Positions 1 to 8,591 of a DNA stretch of 64,000 bases are shown in pieces (position 1 is the first letter of the stretch; each line of letters begins with the position of its first letter). The position numbers and the translations under genes were made by a program. The notes under the pieces are model-generated. The model did not search any database and had not been told where the DNA came from. It saw only the letters and a list, made by a program, of their open reading frames with translations. Source of the DNA: Gemmatimonadota bacterium (GTDB taxonomy: Bacteria; Latescibacterota; UBA2968; GCA-2709665); NCBI GenBank assembly GCA_028874335.1, contig JAPPJY010000063.1, positions 54,556 to 118,555 on the forward strand. Direction: 5' to 3'.

Positions 1-107
1 AGAATAAAGCTCGCCAGACCAATCAGACCCCGGACAAGCCCCGTTCGGCAACCCCTGAAAACCATCCAGCAGAGCCCGATCAGCAGGATCAGGTCGACAA
101 AGTTCAT
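1..107 (-). CDS. CvpA family membrane protein (N-terminal part, cut by window edge)
   Basis: Only the first 35 or so codons are in the window. They begin MNFVDLILLIGLCWMVFRG and continue with CRTGLVRGLIGLASF. This is the usual start of CvpA (colicin V production) proteins: a first transmembrane helix, a short G-x-R-x-G loop and a second helix. CvpA proteins sit in the inner membrane and are linked to envelope homeostasis; their molecular role is unsettled. The start at 107 has a purine-rich GAGGGAGGG just upstream. It lies downstream of rpsU on the same strand, but a terminator between the two suggests separate transcription. Confidence 0.7.
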   Translation of the reverse strand, partial: MNFVDLILLIGLCWMVFRGCRTGLVRGLIGLASFI

Positions 108-191
108 TCGGCCCTCCCTCTGGTGTCCTGTCTACGAACGCGGGGCGCCCGAACTGCGTTGATCCGGGGGTTCGGCTCAACGTCTATGTGC

Positions 192-230
192 AAAAAATAC
201 AACCGCATCCGAAGGTGGATCGGTGCGGTT
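192..230 (-). terminator. Rho-independent terminator after rpsU
   Basis: An inverted repeat AACCGCA / TGCGGTT (201-230) extends inward with CCGA / TCGG. Reading on the minus strand it is followed by GTATTTTTTG (192-200). Stem plus T-run directly after the rpsU stop fits an intrinsic terminator. Confidence 0.75.
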
Positions 231-257
231 GTCGTTGCCATACTCGCAAATCTGGAC

Positions 258-455
258 TTACTGATTGAAACGTGTTTCGAATTTCATGCGTTTGCGCTTC
301 GCTGCTGCAATTTTTCGCTTGCGGCGCTCACTGGGTTTTTCGAAATGCTGGTGCTTCTTCATCTCGGTCATTATTCCTGCTTTTTCGCAGGTCTTCTTAA
401 ACCTCTTCAGCGCCTTTTCAAACGGCTCATCATCTCTCACGACAACCCTGGCCAT
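258..455 (-). CDS. rpsU: 30S ribosomal protein S21
   Basis: A 65-residue basic protein starting MARVVVRDDEPFEKALKRF, with the S21 hallmarks: the acidic/aromatic N-terminal segment, the KxCxKAGI segment and an Arg/Lys-rich tail (SERRKRKIAAAKRKR). S21 binds the platform of the small subunit near the anti-Shine-Dalgarno region and helps initiation. The start is set by AGGAGG about ten bases upstream and gives the normal family length; a longer reading frame upstream lacks support. The gene is followed by its own terminator and then by the cvpA-like gene, and an AT-rich promoter candidate lies about 130 bp upstream. Confidence 0.93.
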   Translation of the reverse strand: MARVVVRDDEPFEKALKRFKKTCEKAGIMTEMKKHQHFEKPSERRKRKIAAAKRKRMKFETRFNQ

Positions 456-583
456 TGGCTGAATTCCCTCCTTTCCGTTTCCCGCGGAAACAAGCCATGC
501 TCGTGAACAAGAGACGTTGGCGTCCATGCGCCAGTCCCATTGCCCGCCGCCATGCCATGTCTTGCAGGAAATTGATGTTTCTG

Positions 584-612
584 AATATATAAATTCAATG
601 GACATTATGCAA
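584..612 (-). promoter_or_regulatory. Candidate sigma70-type promoter for rpsU
   Basis: On the minus strand: TTGCAT, 17 bases, TATATT. The -10 is good and the -35 is weak. It lies in an AT-rich patch about 130 bp upstream of rpsU, in the divergent region 456-753 shared with the histidine kinase operon. Confidence 0.4.
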
Positions 613-627
613 ACGGTTTTTCTTTGG

Positions 628-657
628 TTGACTGGATGCTCGCAATAGACGTATACT
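628..657 (+). promoter_or_regulatory. Candidate sigma70-type promoter for the kinase/PorX operon
   Basis: TTGACT, 18 bases, TATACT; both hexamers match consensus at 5 of 6 positions. It lies about 97 bp upstream of the kinase start. Apart from the divergent promoters nothing else is evident in 456-753. Confidence 0.55.
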
Positions 658-753
658 TTCTTTGCGCCGGCACGGGATTCAGCGCCACACCGTCGAACGC
701 TGCGGAACTTAAATAGACGCCAAACGTTGACGTAAGACAGGGGAGCCGCAACG

Positions 754-2094
754 ATGGGTGCGCGAACGAAGGATGTCACAGGTCGAACGGGCGGGCCCGT
801 ACACACGGGGTTAATGGGCGCGCCCGTGGTTCGGAAAGGGCGAATGAGGTTGGGGCTCCGGAGTTCCTACAGTCTGGGCGCCTATCTGTTTCCGGCCGCA
901 ACGCTGATCATCCTGGCGTTTCTGGTATATATGCAAATCCTGGTTGTGGACCCGATGCGCCGGGATTCACGTGACCTGATCAAACGTCTGGCCTTCTTTT
1001 ACGGGTTGGCCACCCAGGATACCGTGGTTGTCAGCGACCTTGACGTCAATGAAATCTTCAGGACCATTACGAATGCGAATTTCCCCGTGGTCATTACAGA
1101 CTCCCGGGGTGAACCGCACATGTGGAAGGCCATACAGATTCCCGAAGGTAACCCAAGTGACCTCAGCGCAGTCGACAGGGAGCGAATGCGTCGGATCGTT
1201 CGAAGACTGGATAGCGAGAATCCGCCTTATTCGTTCGAGATTCCGCAGATCGGTCCGCGGGTGTTGCACTTCGGCGATTCACCGCTGGTCCGCCGGCTGG
1301 CATGGCTGCCCTGGGTTGCGCTTGGTGTAACGGCCCTGTTCATCGGGGTGGGATATCTCGGCTTTCAAAATGTCAAGAACAGTGAGCAGAGATCGATCTG
1401 GGTGGGCATGGCGCGGGAGACCGCTCACCAACTGGGCACGCCGCTATCCTCTCTGTACGGTTGGATCGAGTTGATTAAGTCGGAACTTGAGCACTCCTCG
1501 GGGCCGGTGGATGAACAGACGCGCAGGCGATTCGACCAGATCGTGGTTGCGATGGAGGAGGATACCAGCCGGTTGGATACGATCGTCTCCCGTTTCAGCC
1601 TTATTGGTTCCACGCCGGAGCTGCGACCGGAAAACCTTCGTCACGTCATCGAAGAGACGGCCACCTATTTGCGCGACAGACTCTCGCGGGAAGTCCGGAT
1701 CGTTCAGAGAAACTACGAAATACAGCCCGTCCCGCTGAATCGGCAATTGCTGGGCTGGGCTTTTGAGAATCTGTTCAAGAATGCCGCGGACGCGATGGAG
1801 GGCAAGGGCGGAAAGATAGAGATTTCCGCGGAAGTGCGGTCCGAAGGAAAATGGGTGGATGTGCGTGTGCGGGACAATGGCAAAGGGATTCAGCCGAATC
1901 TCGTCAAGCAGGTTTTTCTGCCCGGTTACAGTACGAAGGAACGGGGCTGGGGGCTGGGACTTACGTTCGTCAAACGTATCGTAGAAGACTACCACCGGGG
2001 CAGAATCTCCGTCGAGGAGAGTTCGCCGGAAGAGGGAACCACGTTCCTGATATCATTGCCCGTGAGGCCGGTAGAAGAGCGGAAGGCCACGTAA
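754..2094 (+). CDS. Membrane sensor histidine kinase (PorY-like by context)
   Basis: 446 residues. Two transmembrane helices (about 43-63 and 183-204) flank a periplasmic domain of about 115 residues. The kinase core has the H-box ARETAHQLGTPLSSL with phosphoacceptor His225, an N-box NLFKNAADAM, a G1 box DNGKGI and a G2 box GWGLGL. No HAMP or PAS domain is apparent. It should autophosphorylate and pass phosphate to the response regulator 20 bp downstream. That pairing resembles the PorY/PorX system controlling type IX secretion in Bacteroidota, although the partners there are usually unlinked (recalled, not checked). The start is the first ATG, with GGGGAG upstream; an in-frame ATG at 814 would remove 20 non-membrane residues. 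Confidence 0.85.
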   Translation: MGARTKDVTGRTGGPVHTGLMGAPVVRKGRMRLGLRSSYSLGAYLFPAATLIILAFLVYMQILVVDPMRRDSRDLIKRLAFFYGLATQDTVVVSDLDVNEIFRTITNANFPVVITDSRGEPHMWKAIQIPEGNPSDLSAVDRERMRRIVRRLDSENPPYSFEIPQIGPRVLHFGDSPLVRRLAWLPWVALGVTALFIGVGYLGFQNVKNSEQRSIWVGMARETAHQLGTPLSSLYGWIELIKSELEHSSGPVDEQTRRRFDQIVVAMEEDTSRLDTIVSRFSLIGSTPELRPENLRHVIEETATYLRDRLSREVRIVQRNYEIQPVPLNRQLLGWAFENLFKNAADAMEGKGGKIEISAEVRSEGKWVDVRVRDNGKGIQPNLVKQVFLPGYSTKERGWGLGLTFVKRIVEDYHRGRISVEESSPEEGTTFLISLPVRPVEERKAT

Positions 2095-2114
2095 CGGCCG
2101 GGAGCTTGAATGCT

Positions 2115-3671
2115 ATGAGAGAAAAGCAGGTTCTGTGGGCAGACGACGAAATCGACCTCCTGAGGCCGCATACGATGTTTCTTGGTTCCAGGGGTTATAA
2201 CGTGACGCCCGTTACAAACGGGGATGACGCGATTGCGATGGTCAAGCAGCGGGGATTCGACATCGTACTGCTGGATGAGATGATGGCCGGACGCGGCGGG
2301 CTTTCCACGCTGGCGATGATCAAGGAAATCAATCCGGATATCCCCGTAATCATGATAACGAAGAATGAGGAGGAGCGCCTGATGGAGGAAGCGCTCGGCC
2401 ATCGGATCGACGATTATCTCACCAAGCCGGTTAACCCCAGCCAGATACTCTCGGCCTGCAAGAAACTGCTCGACGCGCGGCAGATCGTGACGGGGCGCAT
2501 GGGTTTGGATTATGCGGCCGTATCCAATCGCATTCGTGCATCGATGGCGGGCAACGTGACCTGGCAGGACTGGATCGACATCCATGTGAAGCTCGCCGAA
2601 TGGGACCTGGAACTGGATCGGATCTATGACGCGGGTCTGCGAAAGATGCACGAGGACCTGCGCCGGGCATGCAATCGCGCTTTCGGACGCTTCGTCGAGG
2701 CCAACTATGCCGATTGGCTCCAGGACGACATGGACTCGCCGGTGTTATCGGTGGACGTCGTGAGCGAGTTTGTCCTGCCCTTGCTTCAGGAGCGAAAGCA
2801 GGTGTTCTTCGTGGTCGTGGACTGTATGCGACTGGACCACTGGCTGGCAATCTCTCCGCTCCTGTCCGAACTGTTCAATATAGAGCAGCACTACCACTAT
2901 TCCATACTCCCCACGGCCACACCCTATTCCAGAAATTCCATTTTCAGCGGCCTTTTTCCCAGCGATGTGGCCCGGTTGTATCCTCAGGAATGGCGTTCCG
3001 GCTGGGACGACGACAACAGCCGCAACCGGCACGAGCACCAGCTCCTGGACCGCCAGATTCAGGAACTGGATCCCACGCTGAAACTGGATACCCGATACGT
3101 CAAGGTACTGGATATCGCCGAGGGCAACCATCTGGTGAAAAAGGTGCATTCGTACCGGTCCTTCCCGCTGATGTCGGTGGTGTTCAATTTTCTGGACATT
3201 CTGGCACACGGAAGGTCGGAGTCGGATATTCTGAAGGAGATGGCGCCGAACGAGTCCGCGTACCGGTCGCTCAGCCGATCCTGGTTTTCCCATTCATCGC
3301 TGTTCGAGATGTTGCGAAAGCTGGCGGAAACGGATACCACCGTGGTGCTGACGACCGACCACGGCTGTGTCATGAGTACGCGTGCAACCGTGGCGCATGG
3401 CAATCGGGATACGTCGACGAACCTCAGGTACAAATACGGCAAGCATCTACGATGCGACACCAGGCACGCGCTGTATATTGCAGATCCGAACGTCTATCGC
3501 CTGCCCGATCTCGGAATGGGTACCACGTATATCATTTCGCGAGAGGACTACTATTTCGTCTATCCCACGAAATTCAACGAATACCAGCGGTATTACGCGA
3601 ACAGTTTCCAGCACGGCGGCATTTCGCTGGAGGAGATGGTCCTGCCGGTCGCGGTGCTGAACGGCAAATAG
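2115..3671 (+). CDS. porX: PorX-like response regulator with PglZ domain
   Basis: 518 residues, the usual PorX length. Residues 1-120 are a receiver domain: acidic pocket D10/D11, phosphoacceptor Asp54 in IVLLDEMM, Thr82, and Lys104 in LTKP. A helical linker follows, then a PglZ/alkaline-phosphatase-superfamily domain: metal-site Asp236 in VVVDCMRLDHW, a candidate nucleophile Thr269 in PTATPYSRNS, and a later TTDHG motif. In characterised PorX this domain is a zinc phosphodiesterase, and PorX links to a sigma factor for type IX secretion genes; that role is inferred here from homology. The start is ATG 2115 with GGGAG upstream. The reading frame is open further 5', but that part overlaps the kinase. 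It belongs to one operon with the kinase and tsaE. Confidence 0.9.
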   Translation: MREKQVLWADDEIDLLRPHTMFLGSRGYNVTPVTNGDDAIAMVKQRGFDIVLLDEMMAGRGGLSTLAMIKEINPDIPVIMITKNEEERLMEEALGHRIDDYLTKPVNPSQILSACKKLLDARQIVTGRMGLDYAAVSNRIRASMAGNVTWQDWIDIHVKLAEWDLELDRIYDAGLRKMHEDLRRACNRAFGRFVEANYADWLQDDMDSPVLSVDVVSEFVLPLLQERKQVFFVVVDCMRLDHWLAISPLLSELFNIEQHYHYSILPTATPYSRNSIFSGLFPSDVARLYPQEWRSGWDDDNSRNRHEHQLLDRQIQELDPTLKLDTRYVKVLDIAEGNHLVKKVHSYRSFPLMSVVFNFLDILAHGRSESDILKEMAPNESAYRSLSRSWFSHSSLFEMLRKLAETDTTVVLTTDHGCVMSTRATVAHGNRDTSTNLRYKYGKHLRCDTRHALYIADPNVYRLPDLGMGTTYIISREDYYFVYPTKFNEYQRYYANSFQHGGISLEEMVLPVAVLNGK

Positions 3672-3690
3672 CCCCAGGCACAGTCCTCGA

Positions 3691-3719
3691 GATACCTGCC
3701 GGTTGGGGGGGCAGGTATC
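3691..3719 (+). other. Intercistronic hairpin between porX-like gene and tsaE
   Basis: A perfect 10-bp inverted repeat GATACCTGCC / GGCAGGTATC with a 9-base G-rich loop. There is no T-run after it, so it looks more like an RNA-stability or processing hairpin than a terminator. Confidence 0.45.
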
Positions 3720-3782
3720 GCACGCTCGTGTTGCCTGGCCGACGATTGGCGACGCCCGAACCCGCCGTCGCAACGAGTCCCT

Positions 3783-4235
3783 ATGCAGACCTCAAGGGCT
3801 GAAATCAACACGACGTCACCGGATCAGACGCGAGCGTTCGGAAGGGAGTTGTCCGCTCGTCTGCGGCCGGGCGACTGTGTCGGGATGATCGGGGAACTCG
3901 GCAGCGGCAAGACCTGTCTGGCGCAGGGCATCTGCGAAGGGTTCCATGTTCCGGACCGGGTGACCAGTCCAACGTTCATCCTGGTGAACGAATACAGTGG
4001 CCGTGACGCCGCGTCGCGTCCGATAGCAATCTACCACTTCGACCTGTACAGGCTCCCGGACGCGGACGCCCTCATGGACCTGGGCTGGGACGACTATCTT
4101 GCCGGTAACGGCATCTGCCTGATCGAATGGGCGGAACGCGCCGGATCGCTGCTGCCTGGGCGAACCGTGCAGATCCGGATCGAAATGACGGAATCCAGTT
4201 CACGCAGAATCCTGCTTGGCAGCGGAGAATGCTGA
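3783..4235 (+). CDS. tsaE: tRNA t6A37 biosynthesis ATPase TsaE
   Basis: 150 residues, the normal TsaE size. It has a P-loop GELGSGKT (37-44), the SPTF switch motif, the HFDLYRL segment with Walker-B-like Asp, and IEWAER near the end. TsaE works with TsaB and TsaD to add threonylcarbamoyl to A37 of ANN-decoding tRNAs in the cytoplasm. No tsaB or tsaD lies nearby. The next gene starts in a TGATG overlap with its stop, so the two are probably translationally coupled. The ATG at 3783 has only a weak ribosome-binding site. Confidence 0.93.
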   Translation: MQTSRAEINTTSPDQTRAFGRELSARLRPGDCVGMIGELGSGKTCLAQGICEGFHVPDRVTSPTFILVNEYSGRDAASRPIAIYHFDLYRLPDADALMDLGWDDYLAGNGICLIEWAERAGSLLPGRTVQIRIEMTESSSRRILLGSGEC

Positions 4236-4999
4236 TGACGCGGCATGCATGGCGGATGTTGCTTTTGCTTGTTGTCTGGTCGGGGTATTCCGGTTCTGCG
4301 CATGCCCAGGGCAACGTGCCGCGATGGCTGGTCGACGGACCGACAGCCGGCATGCTTCCCGCCGGCCGGCTGGCCGTGGATCTGCGATTGTATGGCGACA
4401 GCGGTATTCTCTCTCAGATCGAAGTCGGCGTTCACAACCGTATCAGCGTCGGGATTTCGTTCGGCGGACAGCAACTTGTGGGCAGCCGCGAGGCGGCATG
4501 GAATCCACGCGTGGAGGTTGGAGGCCGCGTCCGGGTGATCGAGGAGGAGTTGAAGGTCCCGGCGGTCGCTCTGGGCTATCACTCCCAGGGGTACGGGGAG
4601 TACGACGAGAATCTGAGCCGATACGCGGTCAAGTCCAAGGGGTTCTACGCGGTGGCGAGCAAGAACTATGGATTTCCGCTCGGAGACATGGGGTTGCACG
4701 CCGGATTGAATCGCAGCATGGAAGACGGTGACGGGGATGGGGATCTTTCGGGATTCCTGGGTGCCGACGTCGAGTTCAAGCGGATTTTTGCGATGCTGGT
4801 GGAATATGACTTTGCGATTAACGACAACGAAGACAACTCGCTGGGCTCGGGCAGAGGGAGGCTGAATCTGGGCGGACGGTGGATGCCTTCCGAGCGGCTG
4901 AATCTCGAAGTGGACGTCAAGAACCTGTTTCGTGACGGCAAGCGGTCGCCGAACATCGATCGGCAGGTACGATTGGTGTATTATTCGAAGGTCTGGTAG
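4235..4999 (+). CDS. Exported beta-barrel-like protein, unknown function
   Basis: 254 residues. An N-terminal signal peptide (MTRHAWRMLLLLVVWSGYSG, then SAHA before QG) is followed by about 230 residues of alternating polar/hydrophobic strands with many Gly and aromatic residues, ending in VYYSKVW. That pattern fits an outer-membrane barrel of the YjbH/OmpA-barrel type, though no enzyme motif is visible. An acidic DGDGDGD run near residue 170 may be an extracellular loop or a calcium site. ATG 4235 is in a TGATG overlap with tsaE and has GGAG eight bases upstream; ATG 4229 is an alternative. Placement in a PorX operon hints at an envelope function. Confidence 0.7.
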   Translation: MTRHAWRMLLLLVVWSGYSGSAHAQGNVPRWLVDGPTAGMLPAGRLAVDLRLYGDSGILSQIEVGVHNRISVGISFGGQQLVGSREAAWNPRVEVGGRVRVIEEELKVPAVALGYHSQGYGEYDENLSRYAVKSKGFYAVASKNYGFPLGDMGLHAGLNRSMEDGDGDGDLSGFLGADVEFKRIFAMLVEYDFAINDNEDNSLGSGRGRLNLGGRWMPSERLNLEVDVKNLFRDGKRSPNIDRQVRLVYYSKVW

Positions 5000-5021
5000 T
5001 GAACTTGTCGCGCCGTCTCCC

Positions 5022-6746
5022 CTACGCTTCGGCCCTCCTTAGCTGACGCGGGGCGACAAAGAGCGTGACTTCATTCCGGATATTGACGAGTCCCGGGGCG
5101 CCGCCCCGGGGCTTTTGCACGTACCGTACCTCGGTGCAGTTGACCGGCACGATCCTGGAATTCCTGGCCTTGCTCCAGTAGGCCGCCAGGCTCGCGGCTT
5201 CCTGCAACGCGGATTCGGATGGCTTCTGACGTTTTCCCTCGCGCTTGAGGATGACGTGCGAACCGGGACATCCCTGCGCGTGAAAGAAGAGGTCGTCCTT
5301 TGCCGACCCTTTCGTGAGGCGGTCGTTTTCAGCGTTGTTCCGCCCCACCAGAACGGTCCAGCCGTCCGTTGTCCGGTAACGTCTGGGATGCGTGTCCCCG
5401 GGGGCCTTTTTGACGGCGGGCTTTTTCCGCGTGCGGATTGTGAGCCATCCCTTCGCTGCCAGTTCGTTTCGAATCTTCGCAACGTCATCGGGGCAGTCGG
5501 CTTTCCTGATCCGATCCAGAAGCGCTTCGACCTCCGCAAGTTCCGTTCGTGTCGCCTCGCGGCGTTTCGTGAGGATGGGCCGCGCCTTTTCGACCTTTCG
5601 GCTTCGCTTCAGGTAGGCGGCGGCGTTTTCATGCGGCAGTTTGTTGGCTCTGAGCGGGATCGTCACCGGCGGTCCGGATGGATCGTACACGTCCGGAAGG
5701 GTGACGGAGGGTTTGCCGGGATGGATCCTGTGGAGCCCTGCCATGAGGATGTGCCCGTATCTTCTGTAGCGTTCGGCGTTCCCGGAGTCGTCAAGATCTG
5801 ACTGAATCCGTGTGATCCTGCTCGCCAGCGACGCACGGCGCCGGCTGAGTACAGTCACGATCTCGCGCCGGTCCGTGTCCAGGTGCGTCAGGCTCTCCTT
5901 CATTCCGGCAACGCGCTCGATTGCATCGCTGACGGATTCGCAGACATGCTCCACGTCACCCGGACCGTGCCGCAGACTCAGCACGCGGATATCCGGTGGA
6001 CTGTCCGGAAAACACAGTGTCTCGGGTTGATCCAGAAAGGGCGGGTGGGCGAACAGGGAATGAATCCGACTGACCAGATTCCGGATCGCATCGGGCGCCG
6101 CCTCCTCGCCCGGTTCCACGCCGGCCTCCGTGACCAGCGACGCGGCGGTCAGTACGTCAAGTCCCGCAACGACTCCGGCGAGGGCACGTGCAGGCTGATC
6201 AGGTCGCTCCAGGAACGCATCGGCGAGATCGGCCGGCGCGAGTTCATGGGGCGGAATTCTATCCTGTGCGGGCGGGGGAAGGTACGTTTCGCCTGGAACA
6301 ACGCGCCGCCTGCTCGCTTTCCCACCCACCCGGCGCAGCACCCCCAGGATCCGCTGATCCGGTTCCGTCGTCAGGATAACGTTACAGTACCGGTGGATCA
6401 GTTCCACGTACATGCGATAGCGGCGTTCTCCACCGAGCCGGTCGCGTTTGCGCAGGTTGAATGAAAGAATGCGCTCCAGCGGGATTTGTGTGATTTCCAC
6501 GATAACACTGCCGCACAGGTGGTGTTCGGCCCAGGGCGGAGGGGGGCGGGCGGCCGCTGGCCGCCGATGGACCCGCTGCAGGCGGCCCGCGTCCGGCGAA
6601 GCGGAAAGCAGCAGGTGTAACCCGTCGGTTGTTTCGACAGCGAGTTCATACGATCCCGCCAGGGCCGCGCGCCGGACGCGTTTCCCCTGCAGAATCTCGT
6701 TCAGTTCCTGGCAGAGGCGTCTGAGTGTGAAGTAGCTGAGGTTCAT
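5022..6746 (-). CDS. rqcH: NFACT family protein (RqcH / fibronectin-binding-like)
   Basis: 574 residues. The N-terminal NFACT domain has NLSYFTLRRLCQELN and the FbpA-type core. A long coiled-coil region (about 280-430) follows, then a classic NFACT-R domain near the C-terminus: GWTVLVGRNNAENDRLTKG, the DLFFHAQ...GSHVIL segment, LAAYWSKARNS. RqcH binds split 50S subunits carrying stalled chains and recruits tRNA-Ala to add alanine tails. The NFACT-N site usually reading Asp-Arg (as recalled from Bacillus RqcH, needed for tRNA recruitment) appears here as Glu-Arg in IPLERILSF. The start MNLSYF gives the standard family N-terminus; the 70 residues of open frame upstream have no homology features. 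Confidence 0.87.
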   Translation of the reverse strand: MNLSYFTLRRLCQELNEILQGKRVRRAALAGSYELAVETTDGLHLLLSASPDAGRLQRVHRRPAAARPPPPWAEHHLCGSVIVEITQIPLERILSFNLRKRDRLGGERRYRMYVELIHRYCNVILTTEPDQRILGVLRRVGGKASRRRVVPGETYLPPPAQDRIPPHELAPADLADAFLERPDQPARALAGVVAGLDVLTAASLVTEAGVEPGEEAAPDAIRNLVSRIHSLFAHPPFLDQPETLCFPDSPPDIRVLSLRHGPGDVEHVCESVSDAIERVAGMKESLTHLDTDRREIVTVLSRRRASLASRITRIQSDLDDSGNAERYRRYGHILMAGLHRIHPGKPSVTLPDVYDPSGPPVTIPLRANKLPHENAAAYLKRSRKVEKARPILTKRREATRTELAEVEALLDRIRKADCPDDVAKIRNELAAKGWLTIRTRKKPAVKKAPGDTHPRRYRTTDGWTVLVGRNNAENDRLTKGSAKDDLFFHAQGCPGSHVILKREGKRQKPSESALQEAASLAAYWSKARNSRIVPVNCTEVRYVQKPRGGAPGLVNIRNEVTLFVAPRQLRRAEA

Positions 6747-7041
6747 GTGCCCGCTCTTGGGTTTGAGGGATGGGCTATGCGCCTCCGGTATGTCGGCTGC
6801 CGGCGCCGTGACGGGATCCGTTGGTCCTCGCGGAACATGACGGGAATCGACGGCACATGCGATCTGGGCTGTTCCGATGGGGAGTACTTGAGTGCCACCC
6901 GCATGCCCGGATCCGGATTCGGGAGAAGGACGGAAACGGACCGCATCTCTTGACAATTCTGACCGGACCTGGTATCCTTAGGTGCGCCGAACCCGTGTAT
7001 CGGGCGCCGACTTGACTGCCGGAATCCGGAGAGGAACAACG

Positions 7042-8589
7042 ATGCCTGAACAGAGACCCGTAAACCCCAAGGAACTGCAGAAAGATCTGAAAGAACTCAT
7101 CGAGCAGAAGTACGGCGCCCAGGTCGTGTTTCCTCAGGCCGAGGCAGAAGGGAGCCATGAAGGACCGCGTACGGAGGAAACGCAGGATGAATCCATTGAT
7201 TTTGACCTGAAACCGGAAGAGCTTGAGGCCTTTCTCGATGAGTACGTGATCAAACAGGACGAGGCGAAGGAAGTGCTCGCCACCAAGATCTGCACCCATT
7301 TCAACCGGATGAAGCTGGATCGCGAAGACCCGGAATTCGAACATCGTTCCGTGGGAAACATCAAGAACAACATTCTGCTGATCGGCCCGACCGGAGTGGG
7401 CAAGACCTATCTTATAAAACTGATCGCACATCGAATCGGTGTTCCCTTTGTCAAGGGTGACGCGACGAAGTTCAGCGAAACAGGATACGTTGGCGGCGAC
7501 GTCGAAGACCTGGTGCGCGAATTGGTTCGCGAGGCCGGGGGCAGCATCGAAAGGGCCCAATACGGCATTATCTACGTGGATGAAATTGACAAGATCGCTT
7601 CAACCCCCAACCTGGTGGGTCCGGACGTCTCGCGAAGCGGCGTACAGCGCAACCTGCTCAAGCTGATGGAAGAAACCGAGGTGGACCTCAAAGCCCCGCA
7701 CGATCTGGCATCTCAGATGGAAGCCATGATGCAGTATCAGCAAAGCGGCAAGATGGAGCGCAAGAAAATCAACACACGAAACATCCTATTCATCGTCAGC
7801 GGTGCGTTCAACGGGTTCGAGGATCTGATCAAACGCCGTCTGAATCGGAACAGTCTGGGGTTCAAGGCCGAAACGGAGCGGTCGCAGAACCAGGAAGCCG
7901 TCCGTGTCTCTTACCTGAAGCAGGCGATTACGGAAGACCTCATCGCGTTCGGTTTCGAGTCGGAATTCGTGGGGCGCCTGCCGGTCGTGGCCGTACTCGA
8001 ACCGCTTTCCGTCGAGGACTTGTATCAGATTCTGAAGAGCCCGACCAGCTCGGTCATTCTTGGAAAGAAGCGGGACTTCCTGGCCTACGGCATCGAATTG
8101 AACTTCGAGGACGCGGCATTGCGCCGGCTTGCGGAGCAGGCGTCCACTGAGCAGACGGGCGCGCGAGCGCTGGTCAGTGTCTGTGAGCGGGCGCTGCTGA
8201 AATTCGAGAAGGCCCTTCCGTCCACCGATATCCGTTCGTTTACGGTTACAGCCGACGTTGTGGAAGATCCAACGCTGCAGTTGCAGCAGCTGCTCGTCCA
8301 CCGGGATATCTCGTCCTATACAAGGCGCTTTCTGGATGCATACGGAATTGCCCTGACGTTTTCGGATGCGGCAAAGACGGTTCTGGCCGATACCGCGGCA
8401 CGTGACGGCGTGTCGATCGAAGCGCTGTGTCAGACGTTGTTCGACGATTACGGTCACGGTCTGAAGCTGGTGGGCAAGTCCGAGTACACGATCGACAAAG
8501 ACGCGGCGGAACATGCGAAAGTGCATCTGGATCGGATGGTTAAAGCGTTTTACGGGACCATTGGAGAAAAGTCCGTGCGCGCCAAGTGA
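7042..8589 (+). CDS. ClpX-like AAA+ unfoldase lacking the zinc finger, with extra C-terminal domain
   Basis: 515 residues. The AAA+ core has Walker A GPTGVGKT (115-122), pore loop GYVG (148-151), Walker B IIYVDEID (176-183) and TGARAL in the small domain. An LGF tripeptide (272-274) sits where ClpX carries its IGF/LGF loop that docks on ClpP. The cysteine zinc-binding domain of canonical ClpX is absent and replaced by about 70 charged residues. After the normal small domain an extra segment of about 95 residues (FLDAYGIALTFSDAAKTVL onward) looks like a second copy of the small-domain fold. It is probably a ClpX paralogue with its own substrates. Start ATG 7042 follows GGAGAGGAAC. It is convergent with murQ, two bases apart. 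Confidence 0.82.
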   Translation: MPEQRPVNPKELQKDLKELIEQKYGAQVVFPQAEAEGSHEGPRTEETQDESIDFDLKPEELEAFLDEYVIKQDEAKEVLATKICTHFNRMKLDREDPEFEHRSVGNIKNNILLIGPTGVGKTYLIKLIAHRIGVPFVKGDATKFSETGYVGGDVEDLVRELVREAGGSIERAQYGIIYVDEIDKIASTPNLVGPDVSRSGVQRNLLKLMEETEVDLKAPHDLASQMEAMMQYQQSGKMERKKINTRNILFIVSGAFNGFEDLIKRRLNRNSLGFKAETERSQNQEAVRVSYLKQAITEDLIAFGFESEFVGRLPVVAVLEPLSVEDLYQILKSPTSSVILGKKRDFLAYGIELNFEDAALRRLAEQASTEQTGARALVSVCERALLKFEKALPSTDIRSFTVTADVVEDPTLQLQQLLVHRDISSYTRRFLDAYGIALTFSDAAKTVLADTAARDGVSIEALCQTLFDDYGHGLKLVGKSEYTIDKDAAEHAKVHLDRMVKAFYGTIGEKSVRAK

Positions 8590-8591
8590 CG

